Part shown: positions 42,045 to 51,669 of the stretch, piece by piece
How the letters are laid out: the number at the start of each line of letters is the position of its first letter
Position numbering within the stretch: the first letter of the stretch is position 1
DNA from: Aestuariivirga litoralis
GTDB taxonomy: Bacteria; Pseudomonadota; Alphaproteobacteria; Rhizobiales; Aestuariivirgaceae
Direction of reading: 5' to 3'
DNA: 64,000 bases
Assembly (NCBI RefSeq): GCF_003234965.1
Contig: NZ_QKVK01000007.1
Location: forward strand, 186,001-250,000
The notes under the pieces: model-generated
What the model saw: only the letters and a program-made list of their open reading frames with translations
What the model was told of the DNA's origin: nothing
Databases searched by the model: none
Position numbers and translations under genes: made by a program

Positions 42045-42742
42045 TGAGCGACAGCTACCTCGAGCGGCGCGGCGAGATCGAGACCTACTTCGACCGGACG
42101 GCCGCGCATGCCTGGCAGAAACTGACCTCGGATGCGCCGGTGTCAGGCATCCGCGCCACCGTGCGCGCGGGCCGCGACCGGATGCGCAGCACCCTCCTCT
42201 CCTTCCTGCCCGAAGACCTGCGTGGCGCCCGCATCCTCGATGCCGGCTGCGGCACGGGCGCGCTGGCGGTCGAGGCCGCGAAGCGGGGTGCCGACGTCAC
42301 GGCCGTCGACATCTCGCCCACATTGATCGGCATCGCCAAGGAGCGCCTGCCGGAGAGGCTGGGGCACGGCCGGATTCACTTCATCGCCGGTGACATGCTG
42401 GACAAGAAGCATGGAACATTCGACCACGTGGTGGCGATGGACTCGCTCATTCACTACAGCCTGCCGGACATGGTGGGAATGCTTGCAAGGCTTGCCGAGA
42501 TGAGCCGCAGCGGCGTGCACTTCACTTACGCACCGAGGACACCGGCACTGGCAGCCATGCACTTCGTCGGCAAGGCCTTCCCGCGCAGCGATCGGTCGCC
42601 GCGCATTGTTCCGCATGCGACGTCGTCGCTGTACCGTGGCATCAGCCGCTCGGAACATCTCGGCGACTGGCGGCCCGGCCGCAACGCACGGGTTTCCAGC
42701 GGCTTCTATATCTCCCATGCGCAGGAGCTGAAGCGCACATGA
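42044..42742 (+). CDS. bchM: Magnesium protoporphyrin IX methyltransferase BchM
   Basis: BchM methylates the ring C propionate of Mg-protoporphyrin IX with SAM. The 232-aa protein has the class I SAM loop ILDAGCGTGALAVEAAKRGA and the following acidic VDIS. It begins with the common YFDRTAAHAWQKLTSD segment. The start overlaps the bchL stop by one base (TGATG). The stop overlaps lhaA as ATGA. Confidence 0.95.
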
Positions 42743-44175
42743 GGAGCATCAACCGCAAGATGATATCGGCGCTGCAGCAGATCGGTCCGCGATTCCTGCC
42801 CTTCGCCGATGCCGCGACCAGGGAGCTCCCCCTGTCCCGGCTCTTGCGGCTGTCGCTGTTCCAGGTCTCCGTCGGCATGGCCCTGGTGCTGCTGACCGGA
42901 ACGCTGAACCGCGTGATGATCGTCGAACTCGGCGTGCCGGCCTGGCTCGTCGGGCTGATGGTGTCGATCCCCGTGCTGATCGCGCCCTTCCGCGCATTGA
43001 TCGGCTTCAAGTCGGACACCCACAAGTCGGTGCTGGGCTGGCGGCGCGTGCCCTATATCTGGTTCGGCACGATGATGCAGTTCGGCGGCTTCGCCATCCT
43101 GCCTTTTGCGCTTCTGGTGCTGACGGGCAACGGCCACGGCCCGGCCGTGTGGGGCGAGATCGGCGCCGCACTGGCCTTCCTGCTGATCGGTGCGGGAATC
43201 AACACCACGCAGACGGCGGGGCTGGCGCTCGCAAACGACCTCGCCTCGGAGGAAACCCGGCCACGCGTCGTTGCCCTGCTCTATGTCATGCTGCTCGCCG
43301 GCATGGTGGTGAGCGCACTCGTGTTCGGCAGCCTGCTGCATGACTTCACCGCGAAGCAGCTGATCCAGATCATCCAGGGTGTTGCCGTGCTGACGGTGGT
43401 GCTGAACGGCGTTGCCATGTGGAAGCAGGAGGCACGCAACCCCGCCCTGACATCACGCGACGCAGCGCGCATCAGCTTCAGCGAGGCCTGGCGGCAATTC
43501 AGTGGCGCAGGACGTGCAAAGCGCCTGCTGATCGGGGTGGGTCTCGGTTCAGCCGCCTTTTCGATGCAGGATATCCTGCTCGAGCCGTTTGGCGGCCAGG
43601 TATTCGGCCTCAATGTCGGGCAGACCACGTGGCTCACGGCCACCATGGCGCTGGGAACCCTGGCAGGCTTCGCCATCTCGGCCCGCCGCCTCGGACATGG
43701 CGGCGACCCCTATCGCCTTGCCTCCCTCGGCATCCTGGCGGGGATCTTCGCCTTCGCCGCCGTCATCTTCTCTCCGGTGCTGTCGGTCGTCTCGTTGTTC
43801 CAGACGGGCGTCTTCTTCATCGGGCTGGGCGGCGGACTGTTTTCGGTCGGCATGCTGACGGCTGCGATGGATCTTGCCTCCAGTGGATCAGGCACGATGA
43901 GCGGCTTCGCACTCGGAGCCTGGGGCGGCGTGCAGGCAACGGCGGCAGGCCTCGGCGTCGGGCTCAGCGGCCTGCTGCGCGACGCCGTGTCAGGCATGGC
44001 CATGAACGGCGACCTCGGTTCCGCGACCACCGGCCCGGCCGCGGGCTATGTGGCGGTGTACCAGATCGAAATCGTGCTTTTGTTCGCAACCCTCGCCGTC
44101 ATCGGACCTCTGGTGCGCGGCTCAAAGCTTTCAACAAGACAGCCGGGTTTCGGCCTGGCGCAATATCCGGGCTGA
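42739..44175 (+). CDS. lhaA: LhaA, light-harvesting 1 assembly protein of the PucC family
   Basis: This 478-aa, roughly 12-span protein is the LH1-assembly member of the PucC family, placed as usual between bchM and puhA. It shares with PucC the stretches GTLNRVMIVELGVPAW and ALIGFKSDTHKS and is the closest paralogue of the gene at 19628. It is thought to help deliver bacteriochlorophyll to LH1 or assemble the core complex. Confidence 0.93.
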   Translation: MRSINRKMISALQQIGPRFLPFADAATRELPLSRLLRLSLFQVSVGMALVLLTGTLNRVMIVELGVPAWLVGLMVSIPVLIAPFRALIGFKSDTHKSVLGWRRVPYIWFGTMMQFGGFAILPFALLVLTGNGHGPAVWGEIGAALAFLLIGAGINTTQTAGLALANDLASEETRPRVVALLYVMLLAGMVVSALVFGSLLHDFTAKQLIQIIQGVAVLTVVLNGVAMWKQEARNPALTSRDAARISFSEAWRQFSGAGRAKRLLIGVGLGSAAFSMQDILLEPFGGQVFGLNVGQTTWLTATMALGTLAGFAISARRLGHGGDPYRLASLGILAGIFAFAAVIFSPVLSVVSLFQTGVFFIGLGGGLFSVGMLTAAMDLASSGSGTMSGFALGAWGGVQATAAGLGVGLSGLLRDAVSGMAMNGDLGSATTGPAAGYVAVYQIEIVLLFATLAVIGPLVRGSKLSTRQPGFGLAQYPG

Positions 44176-44191
44176 CCGAAGGAGAACAACC

Positions 44192-44971
44192 ATGTCTGCA
44201 GCCTTGACCCAGTATGTCGATGTCGCCCAGGTCGTGCTCTACGCCTTCTGGGCGTTCCTCGCCGGGATCATCATCTACCTCCACCGCGAGGACAAGCGCG
44301 AGGGCTATCCGCTGGAGTCGGAGCGCTCGGCCAACATCACGGTGCAGGGCTGGCCAGCGGTTCCCGCCCCCAAGACCTATCTTCTCGCCGATGGCACCAC
44401 GGTGCAGGCGCCGCGCGCCGAGCCCCATGACAGCCGCCCCATCAAGGCGACGCCGATCGGGCCCTGGCCGGGTGCACCGCTGGAGCCGGACGGCGACGCG
44501 ATGGTGGATGGCGTCGGTCCGGCTGCCTATGCCGAGCGGCAGGACATTCCGGATGCGCTGTTCACCGGCGAGCCGAAGCTGTCGCCCTTGCGCAACAATC
44601 CCGCCTGGCACGTCGAGGAGCGCGACCCCGATCCGCGCGGCATGCCGGTGATCGGCTGCGACGGCAAGCAGGGCGGCACGGTGAAGGACGTGTGGGTCGA
44701 CCGCTCGGAATACATCATGCGCTACCTCGAAGTCGAAGTGAGCGACAAGGAAGGCCATACCCGCAACGTGCTGCTGCCCACGACGCTGGCCCGCATCTGG
44801 GGCGGCAAGCGGCGGATCGAGGTGAAGTCCATCACCTCGAAGCAGTTCATCAAGGTGCCGGGACTGCGGAACCCGGATGTCGTCACCCGCCTGGAGGAGG
44901 ACAAGATCTGCGCCTTCTACGCCGGCGGACACCTTTATGCCATTCCCGATCGCGCCGAGCCGCTGGTATGA
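44192..44971 (+). CDS. puhA: Photosynthetic reaction centre H subunit PuhA
   Basis: PuhA caps the cytoplasmic side of the reaction centre and affects proton delivery to QB. The 259-aa protein has one N-terminal membrane helix (about 12-30) followed by YLHREDKREGYPLE, then the PRC-barrel-like cytoplasmic domain with GTVKDVWVDRSE. The start is set by AAGGAG at 44179-44184. The stop overlaps puhB as ATGA. Confidence 0.96.
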   Translation: MSAALTQYVDVAQVVLYAFWAFLAGIIIYLHREDKREGYPLESERSANITVQGWPAVPAPKTYLLADGTTVQAPRAEPHDSRPIKATPIGPWPGAPLEPDGDAMVDGVGPAAYAERQDIPDALFTGEPKLSPLRNNPAWHVEERDPDPRGMPVIGCDGKQGGTVKDVWVDRSEYIMRYLEVEVSDKEGHTRNVLLPTTLARIWGGKRRIEVKSITSKQFIKVPGLRNPDVVTRLEEDKICAFYAGGHLYAIPDRAEPLV

Positions 44972-45624
44972 CCGAGCATCACGACGATTTCGACTTCGAG
45001 CCGGTCCGCGGCCTGCCGCAGAACCTGCCAAAGGGCGAGCGCATGCTGTGGCAGGGCGCGCCCCGCTGGCAGGACCTGGCAGTGCATGCCTTTCATGTGC
45101 GCAAGGTGATCTGGTATTTTGCCGGTCTCACCCTGCTCGCGGGCGCGTTGAGATATGCCGAGGGCGAAGGCCTTGCCTATGCCGCCCGGCCCTTCCAGTG
45201 GCTGATGCCGATGGGGCTGGTGGCGGCAGCATTGCTCTCCGGCCTCGCATACCTGAGCGCCCGGACCACCGTCTACACCATCACGACACGGCGCGTGGTG
45301 ATGCGGATCGGCATGGCGCTGCCCGTGACGCTGAACCTGCCGTTCAGCCAGGTCGATGGCGCGTCGCTCAGGATCCACGGCAACGGCTCCGGAGATATTC
45401 CGCTGAAGGTGACGAAGAAGGAGCGCATCGCCTACCTGCTGCTGTGGCCCCATGCGCGGCCCTTCAAGTTCGCGCATCCGGAGCCCTGCCTGCGCTGCGT
45501 GCCGGGCGCCGATGACGTAGCAAGCCTGCTCGCCGCAGCCTTGACGGGAACCGCCACCACGCCCCTTGCAAGGCAGGCGCGCGACCATCGCCCATCCAAG
45601 GCCAGCCAGCCGGTGGCCGCATGA
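44968..45624 (+). CDS. puhB: Photosynthetic complex assembly protein PuhB
   Basis: PuhB is a membrane protein with a PH-like (bPH2) domain needed for efficient reaction centre assembly. The 218-aa protein has the typical N-terminal GERMLWQGAPRW, two or three membrane spans (about 45-90) and TTRRVVMRIGMALPVTLNLP, the start of the PH-like fold. The start overlaps the puhA stop; the longer upstream frame is a shadow. Confidence 0.93.
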   Translation: MTEHHDDFDFEPVRGLPQNLPKGERMLWQGAPRWQDLAVHAFHVRKVIWYFAGLTLLAGALRYAEGEGLAYAARPFQWLMPMGLVAAALLSGLAYLSARTTVYTITTRRVVMRIGMALPVTLNLPFSQVDGASLRIHGNGSGDIPLKVTKKERIAYLLLWPHARPFKFAHPEPCLRCVPGADDVASLLAAALTGTATTPLARQARDHRPSKASQPVAA

Positions 45625-46079
45625 GAAGCGTCATGGCCCAGCATCCTGCCCGCAGGCCGCACCCCGCCGCACTGGCGGCGGCCGGCATGGTGGTGGCGGC
45701 GCTGCTGGCCGCCTCGGTGGCCCGCGTCGGGGGCTATTCGCCGGTCCAAAGCCTCGGAACGGCGGAGGTCGCCCAGAGCCGCCTGCTGCGGTTTGAAAGC
45801 GATGCGCAGGGCGTCGCCGTGATCGATGCCACGACGGGCACCATCATCACGCATACCAGTGGCGAGGGCTTCATTCCCGGCGTGCTGCGCGGGCTCAACC
45901 GCATGCGGCAGACCGAGCAGGCCAGCACCGCCGATGCCTATCGTCTCGAGCATTTGAGCAATGGGCGGCTGCTGCTGGTCGATACGGCGTCCGGCGTATC
46001 GCTCGACCTCGCTGCCTATGGCCGCGACAACGCGGCCTCCTTCCTCCGCTTCCTTTCACCTTCAGGAGACCAGGGCTGA
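45621..46079 (+). CDS. puhC: Photosynthetic complex assembly protein PuhC
   Basis: This 152-aa protein has one N-terminal membrane span (about 17-35) and a periplasmic domain, the layout of PuhC, which supports reaction centre and LH1 assembly. The segment LLRFESDAQGVAVIDATTG is typical of the family. It overlaps puhB by 4 bases, and its stop overlaps the next ATG by one base (TGATG). Confidence 0.88.
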   Translation: MRSVMAQHPARRPHPAALAAAGMVVAALLAASVARVGGYSPVQSLGTAEVAQSRLLRFESDAQGVAVIDATTGTIITHTSGEGFIPGVLRGLNRMRQTEQASTADAYRLEHLSNGRLLLVDTASGVSLDLAAYGRDNAASFLRFLSPSGDQG

Positions 46080-46375
46080 TGCTGAACATCTTCACACCGG
46101 ACCGGCAGGACGTGATGTGCACCGTGCGCGTGGTGAACACCTTCGAGAGCCTGGGCGCGCATGTGGAACTCGATGATGGCGTGACGGTGGAACCGGGCGA
46201 CGAGGTGCTCGTCCACGGCAAGCCGATCATCGTGCCCTATGGCGAGAGCGCGACGGAGCGCCGCAAGGCGACGATCACGCGGGCCACCTGGCTGGAGCGC
46301 AAGTGGGTGAGGCTCACGGGCGATCTGGAATTCATGGAACTTCTGGAATTCAGCTTTTCGGGGGAGGAGCTTTAA
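46079..46375 (+). CDS. Conserved-position small protein between puhC and acsF
   Basis: This 98-aa protein is soluble, acidic and predicted to be beta-rich, with DVMCTVRVVNTFESLGAHVE and ELDDGVTVEPGDEVLVHG-like strands (written here in parts). No signal peptide or membrane span is seen. It overlaps puhC by one base and is followed immediately by acsF, so it is made with them. A small ORF at this place is seen in other acsF-bearing clusters as far as I recall, but no function is known to me. A role next to the cyclase is a guess from position. Confidence 0.75.
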   Translation: MLNIFTPDRQDVMCTVRVVNTFESLGAHVELDDGVTVEPGDEVLVHGKPIIVPYGESATERRKATITRATWLERKWVRLTGDLEFMELLEFSFSGEEL

Positions 46376-47443
46376 ATGACCATCGAGACACTGGGCATCA
46401 GGCCCGCCGACACGCTCGCCAAGGCACAGGAATCGACCGTGCTGAGCCCGCGCTTCTACACCACCGACTTCGCCGCCCTCGACAGGCTGGACGTGAGCCC
46501 CGTGCGCGAGGAGTGGGACAAGCTCATCGCCGAGATGCAGTCCGACCCCAACAAGGGCCACTTCAAGCGCAACGAGGAATGGGACCACGTCGACCTTGCC
46601 GCCCTGCCCGAAGGCCTGCGGCGCGAGCTGGTGGATTTCCTTGTCAGCTCGCTCACCGCGGAATTCTCAGGCTGCGTGCTCTATTCGGAGATGCGCAAGC
46701 GCGGCACCAACCCCGACCTCTGCGAGCTCTTCCGCCTGATGGCCCGCGACGAGGGCCGGCACGCGGGCTTCATCAACGACACGCTGAAGGATTTCGGCCT
46801 CGGCGTTGACTTAGGGTTCCTGACCAAGACGAAGAAATACACCTTCTTCCGGCCCAAGTTCATCTTCTATGCGACCTATCTCTCCGAGAAGATCGGCTAT
46901 GCGCGTTACATCACCATCTTCCGTCACCTGCAGGCGCATCCCGGCAAGCGCATCCACCCGATCTTCAAGTGGTTCGAGCAGTGGTGCAATGACGAGTTCC
47001 GCCACGGGGAAGCCTTCGCACTGCTGATGCGGGCACATCCGGAGCTGCTCTCCGGCCTCAACAAGCTGTGGGTGAAGTTCTTCCTGATGGCGGTCTTCGC
47101 CACCATGTATGTGCGCGACCACCAGCGGCCTCACTTCCATGAGGCGATGGGCATCGACCCCACCGAATATGGCTACAAGGTCTTCAAGGTGACCTCGGAG
47201 ATCTCCCGCCAGGTCTTCCCGCTGGAGCTCGACATCGACAATCCGGCTTTCTTCGCCGGCCTCGAGAAATTGAGGAAGATCAATGACCGTGCCGCCGTAT
47301 GGCAGAAGAAAGGTGGCATGACAGCGAAGCTGGGGAAGGCCTGGACGGCAGTGGCGGCGGGCGCGACCCTGATGCGCCTCTACCTGATCCCGGCGAAGTC
47401 CAACGACCTGCCCGCCGACATCCGCCTCGCGCCAACCTGGTGA
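46376..47443 (+). CDS. acsF: Aerobic Mg-protoporphyrin IX monomethyl ester oxidative cyclase AcsF
   Basis: AcsF is the di-iron, O2-dependent enzyme that forms the isocyclic ring. The 355-aa protein has the ferritin-like metal motifs: [20 protein letters not shown] (Glu126, His129) and NDEFRH (Glu207, His210). It begins at the first base after the preceding stop. No bchE (the oxygen-independent cyclase) is in the window, so in this cluster ring formation depends on oxygen. Confidence 0.96.
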   Translation: MTIETLGIRPADTLAKAQESTVLSPRFYTTDFAALDRLDVSPVREEWDKLIAEMQSDPNKGHFKRNEEWDHVDLAALPEGLRRELVDFLVSSLTAEFSGCVLYSEMRKRGTNPDLCELFRLMARDEGRHAGFINDTLKDFGLGVDLGFLTKTKKYTFFRPKFIFYATYLSEKIGYARYITIFRHLQAHPGKRIHPIFKWFEQWCNDEFRHGEAFALLMRAHPELLSGLNKLWVKFFLMAVFATMYVRDHQRPHFHEAMGIDPTEYGYKVFKVTSEISRQVFPLELDIDNPAFFAGLEKLRKINDRAAVWQKKGGMTAKLGKAWTAVAAGATLMRLYLIPAKSNDLPADIRLAPTW

Positions 47444-47447
47444 CCGG

Positions 47448-48290
47448 ATGGATTACGCGCTGCCCATCGCCTATGCCCTGCTCCTCTGGTGGTTCGCCAC
47501 CGGCGTGATCTTCTATCTCGATCAGCTGCCGGTCCGGACCTTCAAGTGGAGCATGGCGGGCGGCACGGCGGTGCTCGCGGCCGCACTCTGGGTGATCTGG
47601 GCCGAGCGGGACGATCCCTCGCTCCTCTCGGTCTATGCCTCCTTCACCGCCGGCGTGCTGGCCTGGGGCTGGCAGGAGTTGAGCCTTTACACGGGCTACG
47701 TGACCGGCCCCCGCAAGCAGTCCTGCCCGGCGGGATGTGCCGGCTGGCGGCATTTCGGCCACGCGCTGGGGGTGAACCTGTGGCACGAGATCGCCATCGT
47801 GGCGGTGGCGCTGGCCATCTGGGGGCTCTGTGGAGAAGCTGTGAACAACTGGGGCCTCTGGGCCTATCTCCTGCTGTGGGCCATGCACCTCTCCGCCCGG
47901 CTCAACGTGTTCCTGGGCGTGCGCAACGTCTCGGAGGAGTTCGTGCCGGCCCACATGGCGGTGCTGAAGAGCTTCCTCACCCGCAAGTCCATGAATTTGC
48001 TGTTCCCTTTTTCGATCACCGCGGCCACCGTCGGGGCCGTGCTGCTGTTCCAGAAGGCCTATGCGGCCGATCTGGCGGCCGAGCGCGCCGGCTGGTCGCT
48101 GCTCGCCGCGCTGGCGGCGCTCGCCCTGTTCGAGCACTGGATGCTGATGCTGCCGGTGCCTGTGGAAAAGCTGTGGAAATGGAGCCTGCCCCGCCGCCAG
48201 GACGCGGCGAAATCGCGCAATTCCATATCGCCCAGGTTTGACTATACACCCCTCAAAGCCGCCCTCCGGAGTGCCCCCGATGGATTATGA
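47448..48290 (+). CDS. puhE: Photosynthetic complex assembly protein PuhE (DUF3623)
   Basis: This 280-aa membrane protein has about eight spans and lies directly after acsF, the usual place of puhE. Family-like stretches include [17 protein letters not shown] and [19 protein letters not shown]. PuhE influences the amount of bacteriochlorophyll and assembly of the photosystem in Rhodobacter. The 3' end overlaps the hemA start by 11 bases. Confidence 0.9.
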   Translation: MDYALPIAYALLLWWFATGVIFYLDQLPVRTFKWSMAGGTAVLAAALWVIWAERDDPSLLSVYASFTAGVLAWGWQELSLYTGYVTGPRKQSCPAGCAGWRHFGHALGVNLWHEIAIVAVALAIWGLCGEAVNNWGLWAYLLLWAMHLSARLNVFLGVRNVSEEFVPAHMAVLKSFLTRKSMNLLFPFSITAATVGAVLLFQKAYAADLAAERAGWSLLAALAALALFEHWMLMLPVPVEKLWKWSLPRRQDAAKSRNSISPRFDYTPLKAALRSAPDGL

Positions 48291-49491
48291 AAGCTTCTTC
48301 CAGACCGAACTCGACGCGCTGAAGACCGAAGGCCGTTACCGCGTTTTTGCCGATCTCGAGCGCAAGGCGGGCAATTTTCCCAAGGCCACGCATCATGGGC
48401 CCGAGCAGAAGGAGATCACCGTTTGGTGCTCCAACGACTATCTCGGCATGGGCCAGAACCCCTCCGTCATCGCGGCGATGCATGAGGCGCTGGACCGCTG
48501 CGGCGCGGGTGCTGGCGGCACGCGCAACATCTCGGGCACCAATCACTACCACGTCGAACTGGAGCGCGAGCTCGCCGACCTTCATGGCAAGGAAGGCGCA
48601 CTTCTTTTCACGTCGGGCTACGTCTCCAACTGGGCGGCGCTGGGCACGCTGGCCAGCTGCATCCCGGGTTGCATCGTGTTCTCGGATGCGGGCAACCATG
48701 CCTCGATGATCGAGGGCATCCGCCACAGCCGGGCCGAGCGCCACGTCTTCAGGCACAATGACCTCCACGACCTCGAGCGCCTGCTGAAGGCCGCCGATCC
48801 GTCGCGGCCGAAGCTGATCGCCTTCGAGTCCGTCTATTCGATGGATGGCGACATCGGCCCGATCAAGGAGATCTGCGATCTCGCCGACAAGTATGGCGCC
48901 ATGACCTATCTCGACGAGGTCCACGCCGTGGGCATGTATGGCCCGCGCGGCGGCGGCATTGCCGAGCGCGAGGGGCTGATGGACCGGATCACCGTCATCG
49001 AGGGCACGCTGGGCAAGGCCTTCGGCGTGGTGGGCGGCTATATCACCGGCTCGGCCGCCCTGTGCGACTTCGTGCGCAGCTTCGCCTCGGGCTTCATCTT
49101 CACCACCGCCCTGCCGCCCCATTGCGCAGCGGGCGCCGCGGCCTCGATCCGCCACCTCAAGACCTCCCAGTTCGAGCGCATGCGCCACAAGGACCGGGTG
49201 GCGAAGCTGCGGAAGAAGCTGGACCAGGCCGGCGTTCCCTACATGGCCAACACCAGCCACATCGTGCCGGTGATGGTGGGCGATGCCAAGAAGTGCAAGT
49301 GGATCAGCGACATCCTGCTGGCACAGCACGGCATCTACATCCAGCCGATCAACTATCCCACCGTGCCGCGCGGCACGGAGCGGCTGCGCATCACCCCCAC
49401 GCCCCTTCACAGCGATGCCGACATCGACCACCTGGTGACGGCACTTTCCGAGCTGTGGTCGCAGTGCGCCCTCGCAAGGGCGGTCGCCTGA
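48280..49491 (+). CDS. hemA: 5-aminolevulinate synthase
   Basis: This 403-aa PLP enzyme makes 5-aminolevulinate from glycine and succinyl-CoA (the Shemin route of alphaproteobacteria). It has the PLP lysine in GTLGKAFG (Lys246), [12 protein letters not shown] with the cofactor aspartate, and [10 protein letters not shown] near the N-terminus. Placing it at the end of the puh operon links supply of tetrapyrrole precursor to photosystem expression. A second ALAS or other supply gene may exist elsewhere. Confidence 0.95.
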   Translation: MDYESFFQTELDALKTEGRYRVFADLERKAGNFPKATHHGPEQKEITVWCSNDYLGMGQNPSVIAAMHEALDRCGAGAGGTRNISGTNHYHVELERELADLHGKEGALLFTSGYVSNWAALGTLASCIPGCIVFSDAGNHASMIEGIRHSRAERHVFRHNDLHDLERLLKAADPSRPKLIAFESVYSMDGDIGPIKEICDLADKYGAMTYLDEVHAVGMYGPRGGGIAEREGLMDRITVIEGTLGKAFGVVGGYITGSAALCDFVRSFASGFIFTTALPPHCAAGAAASIRHLKTSQFERMRHKDRVAKLRKKLDQAGVPYMANTSHIVPVMVGDAKKCKWISDILLAQHGIYIQPINYPTVPRGTERLRITPTPLHSDADIDHLVTALSELWSQCALARAVA

Positions 49492-49545
49492 GGTGATCTT
49501 CCTGACCTGCTGTCCGTAGTAAGCACAAATGGACAGGAGAGCGAC

Positions 49546-49953
49546 TTGACACAGTGGATCATTCTCTGGATCGCCGCGGCGGTCTTGTTCCTCGTGATCG
49601 ACATGGTCTGGCTCCTGTGGCTGGGCCGCAGCTTCTACGTGACCGAAATCGGCGAGCTGCTGCGCCAGCCGCCCAATTTCGCAGCGGCCGGGGCCTTCTA
49701 CATCCTGTATGTGACCGGCCTGATGGTGATGGTGGTGTGGCCCGCCGTTCAGGGCGGTTCGGTCAGCCAGGCCGTGCTCTACGGCGCGATCCTCGGGCTG
49801 GTGGCCTACGGGACCTATGACCTGACCAATCTGGCGGTGATGAAGGGTTTCACGACGAAGATCGCGGTCATCGACATGATCTGGGGCACGGTGCTGACCG
49901 GGGCGGTGTCCGGCCTGACCGCGGCGATCGGGGTGCGGCTTCTGGGCAGGTAA
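49546..49953 (+). CDS. DUF2177-type membrane protein
   Basis: This 135-aa protein has four predicted spans and the DUF2177 pattern: DMVWLLWLGRSFY near the N-terminus, then a GLVAYGTYDLTNLAVMKG stretch and a late DMIWGTVLTG. Function is unknown. The start is a TTG preceded by AGGAG; no in-frame ATG gives the conserved N-terminus. It lies 54 bases after hemA and may be its downstream neighbour in transcription. Confidence 0.8.
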   Translation: MTQWIILWIAAAVLFLVIDMVWLLWLGRSFYVTEIGELLRQPPNFAAAGAFYILYVTGLMVMVVWPAVQGGSVSQAVLYGAILGLVAYGTYDLTNLAVMKGFTTKIAVIDMIWGTVLTGAVSGLTAAIGVRLLGR

Positions 49954-50024
49954 GCTCCCTGCGAATGCAGCTGGGACTCGATGCGAACCGACGTCAACTG
50001 GGCTGCGGCCACAGATGCGACGCT

Positions 50025-50408
50025 TCACTTCTCTTCGAGATACTCGATCAGCAGCGAAATGCTCTCGTCATCCTTCAGGCCCCGGTAGACCTGTGTCGTG
50101 CCGATCACCATGGATTTCGGATCCTTGACGAAGCTTCGGAAGTTTTCCGGAGTCCAGACGATACCCGATTGCCGAAGGGCATCAGAGTAGTTGTCGTAGC
50201 CGGGGACGGTGCCCGCCTGGCGGCCGATGATGCCGGTCAGCGCAGGGCCAATCCGGTTGCGTGCGCCAGCGCCCGCCTGGTGGCACTTGGCGCATTCCCG
50301 AATGAACACCGCCGCGCCCGGCGACACGCCTTGCCCACCCGCTGCAGCGCCTTGCGGACCGGCGAGGATCAGGGCCACCGCGGCAGCGGCAAATGGACCC
50401 TTCGTCAC
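50025..50408 (-). CDS. Small class I cytochrome c, last gene of a glycosyltransferase operon
   Basis: This 127-aa protein has a signal peptide (ends near AAAGG), heme motif CAKCH (39-43), an NRIGPALTGIIGRQ stretch and a late KSMVIGT methionine, the pattern of cytochrome c2-like proteins. The start is given as GTG at 50408 because it forms a GTGA overlap with the preceding zinc-ribbon gene's stop; the frame continues to an ATG at 50456. It could pass electrons in the periplasm, but no partner is clear. Confidence 0.85.
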   Translation of the reverse strand: MTKGPFAAAAVALILAGPQGAAAGGQGVSPGAAVFIRECAKCHQAGAGARNRIGPALTGIIGRQAGTVPGYDNYSDALRQSGIVWTPENFRSFVKDPKSMVIGTTQVYRGLKDDESISLLIEYLEEK

Positions 50409-50638
50409 GAGAGTGTCTCCTCCAGCCATTCGGCCCCACAACTGGGGCAGCGCCAAGCATATCCCAGAATCTCGTTGTCGCGATCAGAAGCTGTGAACAC
50501 GATGTCGCACTTTGGGCAGACACTGCCCTGTGGGGATGACTTGAAGTCATACGCCGGCCCAACATAGGCGCAGGGCATGTGATGAAGCACCGGCCACCGT
50601 TCGGCATCATGCGCGCCGCATCTGCACGGGGAACTCAT
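50405..50638 (-). CDS. Zinc-ribbon protein, possibly TackOD1-like
   Basis: This 77-aa protein has two CPxC-type knuckles (CPKC and CPSC) about 23 residues apart, preceded by HHMPCAYVGPAYDF. The order resembles the TackOD1 metal-binding output domain, but I cannot confirm that without a profile search. It overlaps the HlyD-like gene by ATGA and the cytochrome gene by GTGA, so all are translated together. It has no signal peptide and should be cytoplasmic. Confidence 0.7.
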   Translation of the reverse strand: MSSPCRCGAHDAERWPVLHHMPCAYVGPAYDFKSSPQGSVCPKCDIVFTASDRDNEILGYAWRCPSCGAEWLEETLS

Positions 50639-51669
50639 TTGCCGGGCCCGAACAACCGACTGGCCATCGCCTCAAGGAGGTCGCTGTAGTTCATGCGCAC
50701 CGTCACCTGGGCATTGATCGGCAGCTGTCTCTGGCCCGGCATGGGGCGCACGAGCACCACCTGCTGCTGTGGCTTCTCCCGCAGCAAGGACTGGTTGATG
50801 CCCGGGGCCTGCTGGGCGATCTGCTGTATTTCATAGACATAGGCGGGAAGGACCTCGGATCCATAATGCACATAGACCTCTTCAGCCACCTGCGGCTCAC
50901 GCAGGCTGAAGGGCGGAAGGTGCCACAGAATGTAAGCTTCCGAGACATCGTAGATTTCGGCGATGCGGTCTCCCGGCTTGATGACTTCGCCGACATGCAC
51001 CACGTCCGTTCCGATGATGCCATCGACCTGGGCCTTGACGTGCCCCTCATCGAAGGCAGCCAGCAGCTCATGCTTCCGGATCCTGATGTCGCGGCGGTTG
51101 GCTGCGAACAGGTCGAGTTGCTTGCGTACCTCGGCAGCCTCCGCCTCCGCCTGAGCCAGCTGCAGGCCGGCAGCGGAGCGCTCGCGATAGACGTCCATGC
51201 GATAGCTGAGGCTGGTTACGCCGGAATTGCCGGGGTCGAGCCGGCTGAAGGCCTCATCTGCAAGCTCGACGTTCTTGCGCAAGAGGTCGACGGTTGCTGC
51301 CGACACGCGGAGCCTGATCTTGAGATCGGCCTCCTTCTGGCTCTGCTCCACGAGCAGGCGATCGAGATCATCGACCTCGCGCTCGATCTGCGGAGACTTG
51401 AGGGTGGCAATGAGGTCGCCCTTCTCCACGGCCACGCCTGAAGCCACATTCATGTGCACGACCTGTGAAAGATAGGCCGTTGAAACGTCGTAAACGGGCG
51501 CCGTGACGGTGCCGGCGCCCTCGAGGAAGAGGAACTCGCGCCCGAAATACCACGCGAAGTAGGACGCGACCGCAAGAACGCCGGCTCCATAGACCAGTCG
51601 CACCAGCAAGCCGCTGCGCGCGCGCCGTGCCCGCACGGGATGAGGTGCAAGCGGCAGCGACCTATCCAT
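50635..51669 (-). CDS. HlyD-like membrane fusion protein
   Basis: This 344-aa protein has one N-terminal membrane span (about 24-45), a biotinyl-lipoyl-like beta segment, a coiled-coil hairpin (about 95-200, rich in E, A, L and R) and a C-terminal beta-barrel region, as in HlyD/EmrA adaptors. The ATG at 51669 overlaps the glycosyltransferase stop by 8 bases; ATGs at 51675 and 51681 are alternatives. A synthase followed by a fusion-type protein recalls the BgsA-BgsB mixed-linkage glucan pair of Sinorhizobium. Confidence 0.85.
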   Translation of the reverse strand: MDRSLPLAPHPVRARRARSGLLVRLVYGAGVLAVASYFAWYFGREFLFLEGAGTVTAPVYDVSTAYLSQVVHMNVASGVAVEKGDLIATLKSPQIEREVDDLDRLLVEQSQKEADLKIRLRVSAATVDLLRKNVELADEAFSRLDPGNSGVTSLSYRMDVYRERSAAGLQLAQAEAEAAEVRKQLDLFAANRRDIRIRKHELLAAFDEGHVKAQVDGIIGTDVVHVGEVIKPGDRIAEIYDVSEAYILWHLPPFSLREPQVAEEVYVHYGSEVLPAYVYEIQQIAQQAPGINQSLLREKPQQQVVLVRPMPGQRQLPINAQVTVRMNYSDLLEAMASRLFGPGK

